NCBI GenBank assembly: GCA_038227045.1
Contig: JBBRQD010000101.1
Location: forward strand, 1 to 18,880
DNA from: JANXLS01 sp038227045
GTDB taxonomy: Bacteria; Planctomycetota; SZUA-567; H5-PLA8
Reading direction: 5' to 3'
Length of the DNA stretch: 18,880 nt
In this document: positions 8,372-16,043 of the stretch, one piece after another
Position numbering within the stretch: the first letter of the stretch is position 1
Layout: each line of letters opens with the position of its first letter
Made by a program: the position numbers and the translations under genes
Notes under the pieces: generated by a model
Seen by the model: the letters and a program-made list of their open reading frames with translations, nothing else
Database searches by the model: none
What the model was told of the DNA's origin: nothing

Positions 8372-8736
8372 ACCCCAGTGATCCTGGTTGATGGCACGTC
8401 ATTGCGCACGGTCAATACCAAAGAACTTGAAAAGCGCTTTGGCCGGTCGCGCAATGCCGTGCGCGAAAGCCGGAGCCCGCTGATGCGGCTGGTGATGCAG
8501 CTCACGTCAACGATGCTGCTGATCGCCGATGCCGGTTACGTGTCGTTTGTGCTTCTGTGTCTTGTACGGCAGCGGCATATGCATTTCGTGGTGCATATGT
8601 CGCCGCAGATGCTGAAAATCCGAAAACGGGCGCTGGGATATCGCGGGATCTGCGAGACTGGAAACGGCCGTCACCATCGCAAAGCATCTGGTCTGAATTG
8701 CTGCCAGGCTTTCCGGAAACGATGGAAGTCGCGTGA
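8372..8736 (+). pseudogene. Decayed IS4-type DDE transposase remnant
   Basis: The frame starting at 8360 reads ILVDGTSLRTVNTKELEKRFG, resembling the first catalytic aspartate region of IS4-family transposases (DGTT-type), and then LLIADAGYVSFVLLCLVRQR and MHFVVHMS, resembling the second aspartate block (ADRGY) and its following strand. The normal ~80-100 residues between these blocks are largely missing. Further on the frame changes: DWKRPSPSQ and LPGFPETMEVA, typical of the late part of such transposases, are in a different frame that stops at 8734-8736. The copy is therefore internally deleted and frameshifted. It lies just beyond the 3' end of the convergent gene at 8762. Family assignment rests on motif resemblance only. 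Confidence 0.55.
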
Positions 8737-8761
8737 TCGAGCGGGCGATCGAGCGCGCCGG

Positions 8762-10270
8762 TTAGTCGAGGCGCGTCAGAACAACCATTTCGCCGACACG
8801 GATAGCCTGATATACGGCACCATTGATGCGTGCGGTTACGTTCATATCGCCCAACTCTGGAACGCTTACTTTTACCTCGCGGCTGTTTCCGCCGGCTGCC
8901 CACGCTGTCACCAGCCACTCCGCCCTGTTCTTGTGTTTCCGAACGAGTACGCGAACGTCCTTGTCGCCGGTGGGCAATTCGCATGCAGGAAGCTCTTTTG
9001 AAAAGCGATTCTTATCGGGGCCTGGCAAGAGATCACCTTGTCGCAGAAAATCTTCGGCGTGTGAGAACAATGCGTGAACGTGCGCCAATGCAGTCAGTTG
9101 CTGAAGCCAATGCGGCGGATTGTTTGATGGGAAGGGCTTGCTGAACCCATCTTTGCCCAGATATTGATAGTAGCCTTCGATACCGCCGATCATTCCGGCG
9201 GTGTAATAACATTTCAGAAATCCCGTCCAGCGCGCGATGTCGGCGTGCGAGTGCCCCGGTTCGCCTTCCCATCCGGCGCTCAGCCAGTTGTAAGAAAGCG
9301 GCTTTCCACCCGCGATCTCACGTGCCGCGGCGTTCAAGCACAGTGTCAGTATGTCGCGATCTCCGGTGAATCCGCTGTTGAAATGCCTGAAATAGGCTTC
9401 GTTGCTCGGAAGGTCCGAGTTGCCCTTGAACGTCTCCCATGTATAGCTCCAGTCACCCCAGTCGGGTATGACGTTCCGGTGCGTTCCGCCTCCCGCCGTA
9501 TAGTAGATATAAAGCAACCTGTCAGGTGCCGCCGCACGCTCTGCCTGCGTCATCAGCCCCTGATAGTATGCCTTGCGTTCAGAGACAAAGTCGGGCCAGG
9601 ACTTCTCGCCCTTGGCTTTCAAAATGTCCGGATCCTGCGCCCAAACTTTCTGCGCAAAGCCCGCCACACCGATGCCGTACTCGCCGCCATTGAGGACAAT
9701 AGTAACAGGGCATCTTGCGCGAAGTTTCTGAATGGGCTCGGCGCTGAGATTCGCCGCGCTGCGCCAGAACGCATCGGGCGAAACCAAGCTGAAGACCGTT
9801 TCCATTTCCGGATGCCACTCGTTTCCGTCGAACGACCGCGCTTTGGCATTCAAAAACTTTCCTTCTTTGTTGCGCGTCCAGACATCGGGCGTAGTTTCTT
9901 TTGGCAACTTGCGGTTGGATTCGACCGAAAGCCTGAAGCGCTTCGGATCGGAATGTACGAGCGCGAGGCGCCTAGCCTCGCGACTATTCGGTTCGTTAAG
10001 TGCGCGGGCGACCGTCTCGTCGGAGACAATGCCGAACTCCAGTGCATAGCCCCAGTCTTCCGCCAACGAGACTCGAACGGCATCGTCCATGTCCCAACCA
10101 TAGCGGGTCAGCGGAGGCAGCGTGTGCCCCGTTCGAAACTCGGGCTTGGGCTGCGCTTTAAGCCAGGCGGCAGGTGTGCTAAGTTCGGCGGAGGAATTGA
10201 CTTCTCCACCTTGGACGAAGAAGCTCATCAGAAGAACGATCCCTGCAAAAACGGTCTGAAACTTGTTCAT
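8762..10270 (-). CDS. Secreted protein of unknown family, possible TIM-barrel glycoside hydrolase
   Basis: I do not recognise a named family. The start at 10270 is chosen because MNKFQTVFAGIVLLMSFFVQGGEV is a good signal peptide; an upstream in-frame ATG at 10324 would spoil it. The 502-residue product contains VTIVLNGGEYGIGVAGF, with E197 in a strand-end position, and YNWLSAGWEGEPGHSHAD, with E335 and E337, followed by YYTAGMIGGIEGYY. Two acidic motifs about 138 residues apart at ends of hydrophobic strands fit the acid/base and nucleophile of a retaining clan GH-A barrel. This is inference. A beta-rich tail (VRVLVRKHKNRAEWLVTAWAAGG, VTARINGAVYQAI) resembles the C-terminal beta domain of such enzymes. 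It is divergent from the module B sigma gene and has its own CGGTCAAT-N16-GT element upstream, so it may belong to the same regulon. No clear ribosome binding site is seen. Confidence 0.7.
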   Translation of the reverse strand: MNKFQTVFAGIVLLMSFFVQGGEVNSSAELSTPAAWLKAQPKPEFRTGHTLPPLTRYGWDMDDAVRVSLAEDWGYALEFGIVSDETVARALNEPNSREARRLALVHSDPKRFRLSVESNRKLPKETTPDVWTRNKEGKFLNAKARSFDGNEWHPEMETVFSLVSPDAFWRSAANLSAEPIQKLRARCPVTIVLNGGEYGIGVAGFAQKVWAQDPDILKAKGEKSWPDFVSERKAYYQGLMTQAERAAAPDRLLYIYYTAGGGTHRNVIPDWGDWSYTWETFKGNSDLPSNEAYFRHFNSGFTGDRDILTLCLNAAAREIAGGKPLSYNWLSAGWEGEPGHSHADIARWTGFLKCYYTAGMIGGIEGYYQYLGKDGFSKPFPSNNPPHWLQQLTALAHVHALFSHAEDFLRQGDLLPGPDKNRFSKELPACELPTGDKDVRVLVRKHKNRAEWLVTAWAAGGNSREVKVSVPELGDMNVTARINGAVYQAIRVGEMVVLTRLD

Positions 10271-10312
10271 AAGATGAAGTGGGCATCCTTTTTTAGGTTG
10301 GCGCTTACTCCA

Positions 10313-10337
10313 CTGCCTCTGCAAGCTGGATTGACCG
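10313..10337 (-). promoter_or_regulatory. Candidate ECF promoter of the 502-residue gene
   Basis: On the minus strand CGGTCAAT (10337-10330) is followed after exactly 16 bases by GTGGAGTAA, 43 bases before the ATG at 10270. The element and spacing match two others in the window (10394 and 12762). The -35/-10 reading is inferred. Confidence 0.5.
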
Positions 10338-10393
10338 CGAAATCTTTAAAAATTGACGTCAGAATCTGCGAGACACAAAATCTTGCGATTTTT

Positions 10394-10424
10394 CGGTCAA
10401 TCGAGTTTCGAACGGATGTTAGAT
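10394..10424 (+). promoter_or_regulatory. Candidate autoregulatory promoter of the module B sigma gene
   Basis: CGGTCAAT (10394-10401) is followed after 16 bases by GTTAGAT (10418-10424), 28 bases before the chosen ATG at 10446. ECF sigma factors commonly drive their own gene, and the same element precedes the divergent gene and the DUF1592 gene. That it is a promoter is inferred from position, orientation and spacing. Confidence 0.5.
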
Positions 10425-10445
10425 TCAAGAAAGGACATTCCTGAC

Positions 10446-11021
10446 ATGACCGTGATCGAGGGCCATAGGTCTCAACAAATGCCGCCGCCAGATTTACAAG
10501 ACCTCCGCTTGCACGATGAATTCATGCGTTTGTATTCGCAGGCTTATCTTTCTGTCTTCGCCTTCATCCATACACTTGTTCCAGTGAAGTCCGACGCCGA
10601 CGACATTATGCAGCAAACCAGCATGGTCCTGTGGCAGAAATTTTCCCAGTTTGAGAAGGGCAGCAGCTTTGTTCACTGGGCACAACAGGTCGCTCGTTTT
10701 GAAGTGCTCACTTTCAGGCGCACTCACGCCCGCGATCGGCACGTTTTTTCTGATGACGTGGTGGAACTTCTGGCTTCGGATCATAGCGCCGACAATCCGC
10801 TCATGGAAGAAGAACGCGTTGCTCTGATCGAATGCCTGAAGCGAATGACGCCAGATGAACGCGAACTCTTGAATCGCTGTTATTCGGGCGAAGCTGAATT
10901 GAAGCAAATTGCCGAAAAAGTCGGTCGCACACCCACGAGCCTTTACAAATGGCTCAACCGTGTTAGACAGGCTTTGATGCAGTGTGTTGGGCGCCGCCCG
11001 CTGGAGGCCCGCCGCACATGA
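10446..11021 (+). CDS. ECF sigma factor of module B
   Basis: The start at 10446 follows GAAAGGA by about 10 bases and gives a 191-residue protein; an in-frame ATG at 10353 would overlap the candidate promoter at 10394. Region 2 lies at about 20-105 (LYSQAYLSVFAFIHTLVP, DADDIMQQTSMVLWQKFSQF, FVHWAQQVARFEVLTFRR) followed by ARDRHVFSDDVVELLA. Region 4 lies at about 130-182 with ELKQIAEKVGRTPTSLYKWL as the helix-turn-helix that would read the -35 element. It resembles the Rhodopirellula/Verrucomicrobium ECF group and is of the same type as the truncated copy at 93-392. The stop overlaps the next start (ATGA, 11018-11021). It probably controls this module, including the divergent gene. Confidence 0.9.
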   Translation: MTVIEGHRSQQMPPPDLQDLRLHDEFMRLYSQAYLSVFAFIHTLVPVKSDADDIMQQTSMVLWQKFSQFEKGSSFVHWAQQVARFEVLTFRRTHARDRHVFSDDVVELLASDHSADNPLMEEERVALIECLKRMTPDERELLNRCYSGEAELKQIAEKVGRTPTSLYKWLNRVRQALMQCVGRRPLEARRT

Positions 11022-12676
11022 GCCCAGACAACGAACACGTCAATAGCGAACTCGACACGTTGATCGGAGCATTGGTGAATGGCATCGCGACGCCCGATGA
11101 AACGAAACATCTTGAGCATTTACTTCGCGCGGATGCCGCTGCGCGCGAGCATTACCGCCGCTACATGAATCTGCACGTGGCCCTCCTAGGACTCAGTGGT
11201 GTGGCCATGAATTCAGCGTATGCTCCGCTGGATCGCGACCCGGCGTTGACGACGCTTCCAAGCGCCCGCGCGTGGTCCGCAGGTAAGGCGCGCAAGCGCT
11301 GGGGAATAATCGTATTCGCAACCGCCGCCGCCGCAGTGCTTGTGCTAGCCTTATTGGGCACCCACGTGCGGCCCGACGTTTTATTGTCAAAACCGGCATC
11401 TCTTGCGCGAATTACGCGTAGTTCCGGCGCTCGCTGGATTGACGATGCGCAATCCATAGCGGTCGACTCGCGATTGACACAGGGACTGTTTGAATTGTCG
11501 AGCGGGTTGATTGAGCTGACGATGGACAATGATGCTACTGTTCTACTTCAGGCGCCGGTCAGCTTCGAACTGAAGACGAGCCGCAGAGTGGCGCTTCGGA
11601 ATGGACATATCGTCGTGCGCGCCGACAAAACGAAAGGTGATTTCATCGTCGAAACGGTTCATGCAACCGTCACCGATTTGGGAACTGAGTTCGGTGTTGG
11701 AGTCGGACCCGCCGGGGATACGCAGGTTCAAGTTTTCCAGGGTATAGTTGTCGCGGACTGGAAAGCGCAGGATGGAAAATCTGTGGGGTCGAAGCAAATA
11801 ACGGCCGGCCAGGCTATCAGCATTGAGAGCAATGTTGGAGTGAACGCGCATGATATCCCATTCACAGAAGATCGATTTATCCGCACGTTTCCAGAGGATG
11901 ACCGCGTGAATCCCGCTCTGGCGGTGTTCAATAAGACCGCATTGGAAACAATCCAGGTCGTGGCCGCGCCCTTGTCGCTGTCAATCGATGGAAATCTCGC
12001 CGATTGGAATTTGAGCGGCCAGTTTCAAAGCAAGTGCGTCGCGCCTTACGACACGACTTACTTTGTCGATGGCGCGATGATGCACGATGCCGAGTATCTG
12101 TACATCGGAGCGCATGTCGGCGATCCCTTTCCCATGCGAAACAGCCGAGATGTAGCTGCCGCGCCAGACTTGATCTGGGAGGGCGGCAGTGTGGTTGTCC
12201 GGCTCTCCACAGATGCGGCTCTGGGATGGCCGTTAGAGGGGCATTCCGGGTACGTCGGCGATTATAGAGGCGATCCGCTTAATGGGCGCAGGCCGCAGGA
12301 CACAAGCGAGAAAATAGTCCATTTGATTATATGGTACGACAAACGAGCTGAACAACCTCGGCTCGCACTCGAATTTGGCATGGATTATCACGGTCGAATT
12401 AATTTTCCCAAGGGCTGGAAAGGTGTGTTCAAGAAGGATGATAACGAGCACGGCTACACTCTGGAGTACGCCATTCCGTGGAAACTCTTGAATGCAAAGT
12501 CAGCGCCACGCGTGGGCGATGTCCTGGCTACATCCTGGCTTGTTCACTGGAGTGATAAACAAGGCGTCCGCCCCCGCGGCTACCTGGTCGAATTCAAGAA
12601 TCCATCGGAGAAGCGGGTGGATATACTGTGGGGCAAGACGTTTGGAAAGGCCATCTTTCGCGCAAACACGAACTGA
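11018..12676 (+). CDS. FecR-domain membrane protein with C-terminal CBM9/DOMON-like domain, probable sensor of sigma B
   Basis: The start at 11018 overlaps the sigma stop and has GGAGG upstream. The 552-residue product has an N-terminal cytoplasmic part of the anti-sigma type (NSELDTLIGALVNGIATPDETKHLEHLL), one membrane helix at about 94-116 (IIVFATAAAAVLVLALLG), and a FecR domain at about 158-270 (LIELTMDNDATVLLQAPVSF, TVTDLGTEFGVGV, VQVFQGIVVADW, ITAGQAISI). From about 312 to the end is a domain opening SLSIDGNLADWNLS, with EYLYIGAHVGDPFP and GYTLEYAIPWKLLN. This is the pattern of family 9 carbohydrate-binding/DOMON-like domains, which bind sugars or in some cases heme. The ectodomain is different from that of the module A protein, while the inner half is alike. 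This suggests each sigma senses a different ligand. Confidence 0.83.
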   Translation: MSPDNEHVNSELDTLIGALVNGIATPDETKHLEHLLRADAAAREHYRRYMNLHVALLGLSGVAMNSAYAPLDRDPALTTLPSARAWSAGKARKRWGIIVFATAAAAVLVLALLGTHVRPDVLLSKPASLARITRSSGARWIDDAQSIAVDSRLTQGLFELSSGLIELTMDNDATVLLQAPVSFELKTSRRVALRNGHIVVRADKTKGDFIVETVHATVTDLGTEFGVGVGPAGDTQVQVFQGIVVADWKAQDGKSVGSKQITAGQAISIESNVGVNAHDIPFTEDRFIRTFPEDDRVNPALAVFNKTALETIQVVAAPLSLSIDGNLADWNLSGQFQSKCVAPYDTTYFVDGAMMHDAEYLYIGAHVGDPFPMRNSRDVAAAPDLIWEGGSVVVRLSTDAALGWPLEGHSGYVGDYRGDPLNGRRPQDTSEKIVHLIIWYDKRAEQPRLALEFGMDYHGRINFPKGWKGVFKKDDNEHGYTLEYAIPWKLLNAKSAPRVGDVLATSWLVHWSDKQGVRPRGYLVEFKNPSEKRVDILWGKTFGKAIFRANTN

Positions 12677-12761
12677 CTCCGAAATAAAACTGCTACGTCG
12701 AATGCCCATCTTTTTGAATCTCTTCGCTGGCGTAGATTTCTTCGGATTTCTGCATATTTTG

Positions 12762-12793
12762 CGGTCAATGGTGAAAGCCCCGGCAGTTCTTAA
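12762..12793 (+). promoter_or_regulatory. Candidate ECF promoter of the DUF1592 operon
   Basis: CGGTCAAT (12762-12769) is followed after exactly 16 bases by GTTCTTAA (12786-12793), 54 bases before the ATG at 12840. It is in the 163-base gap after the FecR gene. It matches the elements at 10394 and 10337. An imperfect inverted repeat (CTACGTCGAA 12693-12702 with TTCG/CGTAG 12723-12735) lies between the FecR stop and this site and could separate the two transcripts, but has no convincing terminator T-run. Confidence 0.5.
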
Positions 12794-12839
12794 GTGACGC
12801 CCACAGTGCAAGCGTTCTTCGTCATGGAGGTGAATGTAT

Positions 12840-15800
12840 ATGCTCGTGATGGATCAATGGCTCCGGCCCGCTCGCACACTCAGTATTTCACTTGTCCTTT
12901 TTACGGAGCTGTCCGTGGTGGCGGCGGAAGCGGCAAAGGAATTCCACCCGTTCCTGCAGAAACATTGCGCGGAATGTCACGACGAGGACGTTCACAAAGG
13001 TGGTTTGCGTGTGGATCAGCTTTCACTTCAACACGCCAGTCCTGACCTGCTCGTACGCCTGTTTGATCGCATCCAGACCGGTGAGATGCCGCCCAAGAAA
13101 GCGGATCAGCCTGAGCCCGCAATCCGCCAGGCGTTCCTCGCTGAGTTAGGCAAAACAGTCGTTACTAAGGAAGCCGAGGTGGCGGGCCCATCGGGCCGCA
13201 CTCTGGTGCGGCGCATGAATCGCGTAGAGTACGAACATACGCTGCGCGACCTGCTCGCGCTCCCCCTGCTGCGGGTGAAGGAATTGCTTCCCGAGGATGG
13301 CCAGCAGTTCGGTTTCGATAAAGTCGCGGGAGCGCTCGATATTTCGCATGTGCAGATGACGAAGTATCTGCAAGCTGCGGATGAGGCGCTGCGGCAGGCG
13401 GTGGTGAATGTGGCGACGCGCCCGGAGACTAAGACGTGGCGGGAGCCGGCGATGCGACAGGATTCGGCGCGAGCGGCGATTGCGCAGAAATGCTGCGTGC
13501 CGCTGAATGGACGCGAACTGGCGCCGGGTCTGACGAGTTTAGTCGCGGGAAATCCAGTGGAGGATTACGGCAATTCGTATCGCGCGCCGTCATTTTCGGG
13601 CGATGCGGAATCGTGCGCGGTGCTCACGGGTGTCATAGGCGCGCACCAGCCAGAGGGGATTCAAATTGACCGCTTTCACCCGACGGTTCCGGGCTGGTAT
13701 CGCGTGCGCTTTTCCGCATGGAGCCTGCGTTGGGAGCGCACGCACGCGGTGGCGGCAGTGCGCGGAATGGTGCGAAGTTATACATCGCTGGGATTGCCGT
13801 TCATCAAGGACGCGAAGGGCCACTGGCAGGCGACGCCGCTGCCGCCGGAAAAGCTGACGCCGAAGGGTACCATTAACTACGAGTGCATGGAAAACGTGGA
13901 GTTTTACGGCACGGGCGAGGTCACGCACATCATCCGCGCTTCGTTGAAAGGCGAGCCGCTCGGCTACTTCGACGCGCCTTCGCTGAAGCCGACGTTGCAT
14001 GAATTCAAAGTGTGGCTGAATCCAGGCGAGCGCGTTTCTTTTCATGTGATGACGCTGCCCGGCAGCGGGGCGCCGGGGGGCGGGTTTAGCGATGGCATTC
14101 TCGATTATGATGGGCCGGGCGTGGCTTACGATTGGTTCGAGGTGGAGGGACCGCTAGTGGAGCAATGGCCCCCGGAGAGCCAGCGGCGTTTGTTTGGCGA
14201 AACGCCGGTGGGGAAATATCCGCGTTCTCCGCTCGCGGGTGCACCGACGATCATTGAGGGCGCGACAACAAAGCTGCCGCTAGCGGATTGCAAAGGCGCG
14301 GGGCAGATGCTCGGCGCGGAGCGGCTGCTGAATTTGAACGGCACGACGACGATAACCGTGAACTGCGCGGTGGCTGGCGAATACGAAATGGCGGTGGCGG
14401 CGTTCGAGACGCACGCGGGTGACGAGGCGGCGAAGATGACGCTCATGGTCGGCGACCACGAGATGTCGCACGCCCGGTTTTCAGTGGATGCGCTGCGTGC
14501 GGGGCCGAAAACTTTTCGCGCGAAATTCCGCGTCGATAGCGCCGGACCGGTGACGGTAGGCGTGCAGTATGTGAACGACTTCTTCGACGAAAAACAGACC
14601 GACCCGAATCTCCGCGACCGCAATCTTTTCCTCGCCAACATCGAAGTCACCGCGCCGAAGCCGTCGCCCGCCGCAGCTGTCGCTGCCAAGCCCGCCGACC
14701 CGCGCGGCCTGCTGCTCGCTTTCGGCACACGCGCGTTTCGCCGGCCCGTGATGGCGGAGGAAATCGCACCCTACGCGGCCATCGCGGAGGCGGAACTGAA
14801 ACGCGGTGCGAGCTTCGAGGAGGCGATGCTCGCGGGTTACAAAGCCATCCTCTGCGCGCCAGATTTTCTTTTCGTCGGCCTCGAATCCGGCGTACCGAAA
14901 CCGGGCGCAGTTCGGCTCGGTGACTACGCGCTGGCGTCGCGACTATCGTTCTTTTTGTGGGACTCCATGCCGGACGAAACGCTGCTGGAACTCGCGGCAA
15001 AAAACACGTTGTCCCAACCTGCCACGCTGCGCGCCCAAGTCGCGCGGATGTTGGCGGACACACGGTCCGAGCGGTTCATCGAGCACTTTCTCGACGAGTG
15101 GCTGGATCTGAAGAAAATGGATTTCACCACGCCCGACCCGAATCTATATCCTGAGTTCGACCCGTGGCTCCGCCATTCGATGCTCGCCGAATCGCGCGCG
15201 TATTTCCGCAAGCTGCTCACTCAGAATCTCGGCGTGCGCGAGCTGGTCACGTCGGAAAAATTGCTCATCAACCAACGGCTCGCCGAGCTGTATGGCATCC
15301 GTGACGTGACGGGCGCGACGCTGCGCGAGGTCCCGCTTCCCGCCGGTTCGCCGCGCGGCGGATTCCTCACGCAGGCCGCGGTGCTGAAAGTCACCGCCAA
15401 TGGCACCGCGACCTCGCCCGTACTGCGCGGCCTGTGGGTCACCGAGCGGCTGCTCGGCATCCCGCGCAGACCGCCGCCGCCGAATATCCCCGCCATCGAG
15501 CCAGACGCGACGGGTGCGGTCACGATTCGGCAGATGATCGAAAAACATCGCGCCGATGCCGCGTGCGCTTCGTGCCACGCGAAGATGGACCCGCCGGGCA
15601 TGGCGCTGGAGAGCTTCGATGTCATCGGCGGCTGGCGCGACCGCTATCGCCTCGCGGGTTCGCCGCAAAAAATCCGGCGCGGAAACGAGAGCGTCGAAGA
15701 GCCATCCGTGCTCGTCGTCAGCGCCACCACGGTGGGCTATCGCAGCCGCCTCAAACTCCGGCTCGGCTCCGAGGTGGACGCCAGCGGCGAACTCAGCGAC

Positions 15801-16031
15801 GGACAAAAATTCGCCGACGTGAATGGCCTCCGCGCGTTGCTGCTGCAAGACGAAGACGCCCTCGCGCGCAACGTCGCTCGCCAGCTTATGATCTACGCCA
15901 CCGGCGCGGGTATCCGTTTCTCAGACCGTCCCGCCATTGAAGCCATAGTAGCCCGCACTAAAGCCACACGCCACGGAATGCGTTCCATCGTGCAGGAAGT
16001 CGTCGCCAGCGAGCTGTTTCAAACCAAATAA
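12840..16031 (+). CDS. Planctomycete-type cytochrome c / DUF1592-family protein
   Basis: GGAGG at 12826-12830 stands nine bases before the ATG at 12840, favouring it over 12834. The 1063-residue product begins with a signal-like hydrophobic stretch (TLSISLVLFTELSVVAA). It then has a PSCyt1-type heme motif CAECH (43-47) with GEMPPKK after it, and a DUF1587 segment at about 124-186 (MNRVEYEHTLRDLL). A beta-rich insert follows at about 230-610, possibly carbohydrate-binding. Then come DUF1595 (about 618-680, FGTRAFRRPVM), DUF1592 (about 692-820, LASRLSFFLWDSMPDE), DUF1588 (about 830-935, with CASCH at 909-913 and MDPPGMALESFD) and DUF1585 (about 993-1063). This is the complete domain order of the family. 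CASCH may bind a second heme. Such proteins are thought to act in envelope redox or polymer metabolism, but no reaction is established. It is followed by its usual DUF1552 partner. Confidence 0.9.
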   Translation: MLVMDQWLRPARTLSISLVLFTELSVVAAEAAKEFHPFLQKHCAECHDEDVHKGGLRVDQLSLQHASPDLLVRLFDRIQTGEMPPKKADQPEPAIRQAFLAELGKTVVTKEAEVAGPSGRTLVRRMNRVEYEHTLRDLLALPLLRVKELLPEDGQQFGFDKVAGALDISHVQMTKYLQAADEALRQAVVNVATRPETKTWREPAMRQDSARAAIAQKCCVPLNGRELAPGLTSLVAGNPVEDYGNSYRAPSFSGDAESCAVLTGVIGAHQPEGIQIDRFHPTVPGWYRVRFSAWSLRWERTHAVAAVRGMVRSYTSLGLPFIKDAKGHWQATPLPPEKLTPKGTINYECMENVEFYGTGEVTHIIRASLKGEPLGYFDAPSLKPTLHEFKVWLNPGERVSFHVMTLPGSGAPGGGFSDGILDYDGPGVAYDWFEVEGPLVEQWPPESQRRLFGETPVGKYPRSPLAGAPTIIEGATTKLPLADCKGAGQMLGAERLLNLNGTTTITVNCAVAGEYEMAVAAFETHAGDEAAKMTLMVGDHEMSHARFSVDALRAGPKTFRAKFRVDSAGPVTVGVQYVNDFFDEKQTDPNLRDRNLFLANIEVTAPKPSPAAAVAAKPADPRGLLLAFGTRAFRRPVMAEEIAPYAAIAEAELKRGASFEEAMLAGYKAILCAPDFLFVGLESGVPKPGAVRLGDYALASRLSFFLWDSMPDETLLELAAKNTLSQPATLRAQVARMLADTRSERFIEHFLDEWLDLKKMDFTTPDPNLYPEFDPWLRHSMLAESRAYFRKLLTQNLGVRELVTSEKLLINQRLAELYGIRDVTGATLREVPLPAGSPRGGFLTQAAVLKVTANGTATSPVLRGLWVTERLLGIPRRPPPPNIPAIEPDATGAVTIRQMIEKHRADAACASCHAKMDPPGMALESFDVIGGWRDRYRLAGSPQKIRRGNESVEEPSVLVVSATTVGYRSRLKLRLGSEVDASGELSDGQKFADVNGLRALLLQDEDALARNVARQLMIYATGAGIRFSDRPAIEAIVARTKATRHGMRSIVQEVVASELFQTK

Positions 16032-16043
16032 GGATTCTCAAAC

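Larger units (their letters stand above)
10271..10445. promoter_or_regulatory. Divergent regulatory region between the 502-residue gene and sigma B
   Basis: The 175 bases hold two head-to-head copies of CGGTCAAT about 57 bases apart, each oriented towards its gene, with an A/T-rich middle (TTTAAAAATTGACG at about 10346-10359). Placement lets one sigma factor fire in both directions. No other operator-like repeat stands out. Confidence 0.5.

Noticed and set aside
8203..8391. 62-codon open frame as a small gene
   Set aside because: It spans a palindrome-rich block, has no ribosome binding site or recognisable product, and overlaps the transposase remnant.
8409..8416. CGGTCAAT copy in the IS4-type remnant
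   Set aside because: It encodes part of the RTVNT segment, lacks GT after 16 bases and has no gene close downstream, so it is treated as a chance match.
9164..10444. 426-codon open frame on the plus strand
   Set aside because: It lies entirely antisense to the signal-peptide-bearing 502-residue gene, has no recognisable motifs or ribosome binding site, and its length reflects the GC-rich codon pattern of the real gene.
13665..13672. CGGTCAAT copy on the minus strand inside the DUF1592 gene
   Set aside because: It is within coding sequence, lacks GT at the right spacing and points away from any gene start.
15144..15848. 234-codon open frame on the minus strand
   Set aside because: Antisense to the well-supported DUF1592/DUF1588 domains; composition is arginine- and alanine-rich as expected for a shadow frame.
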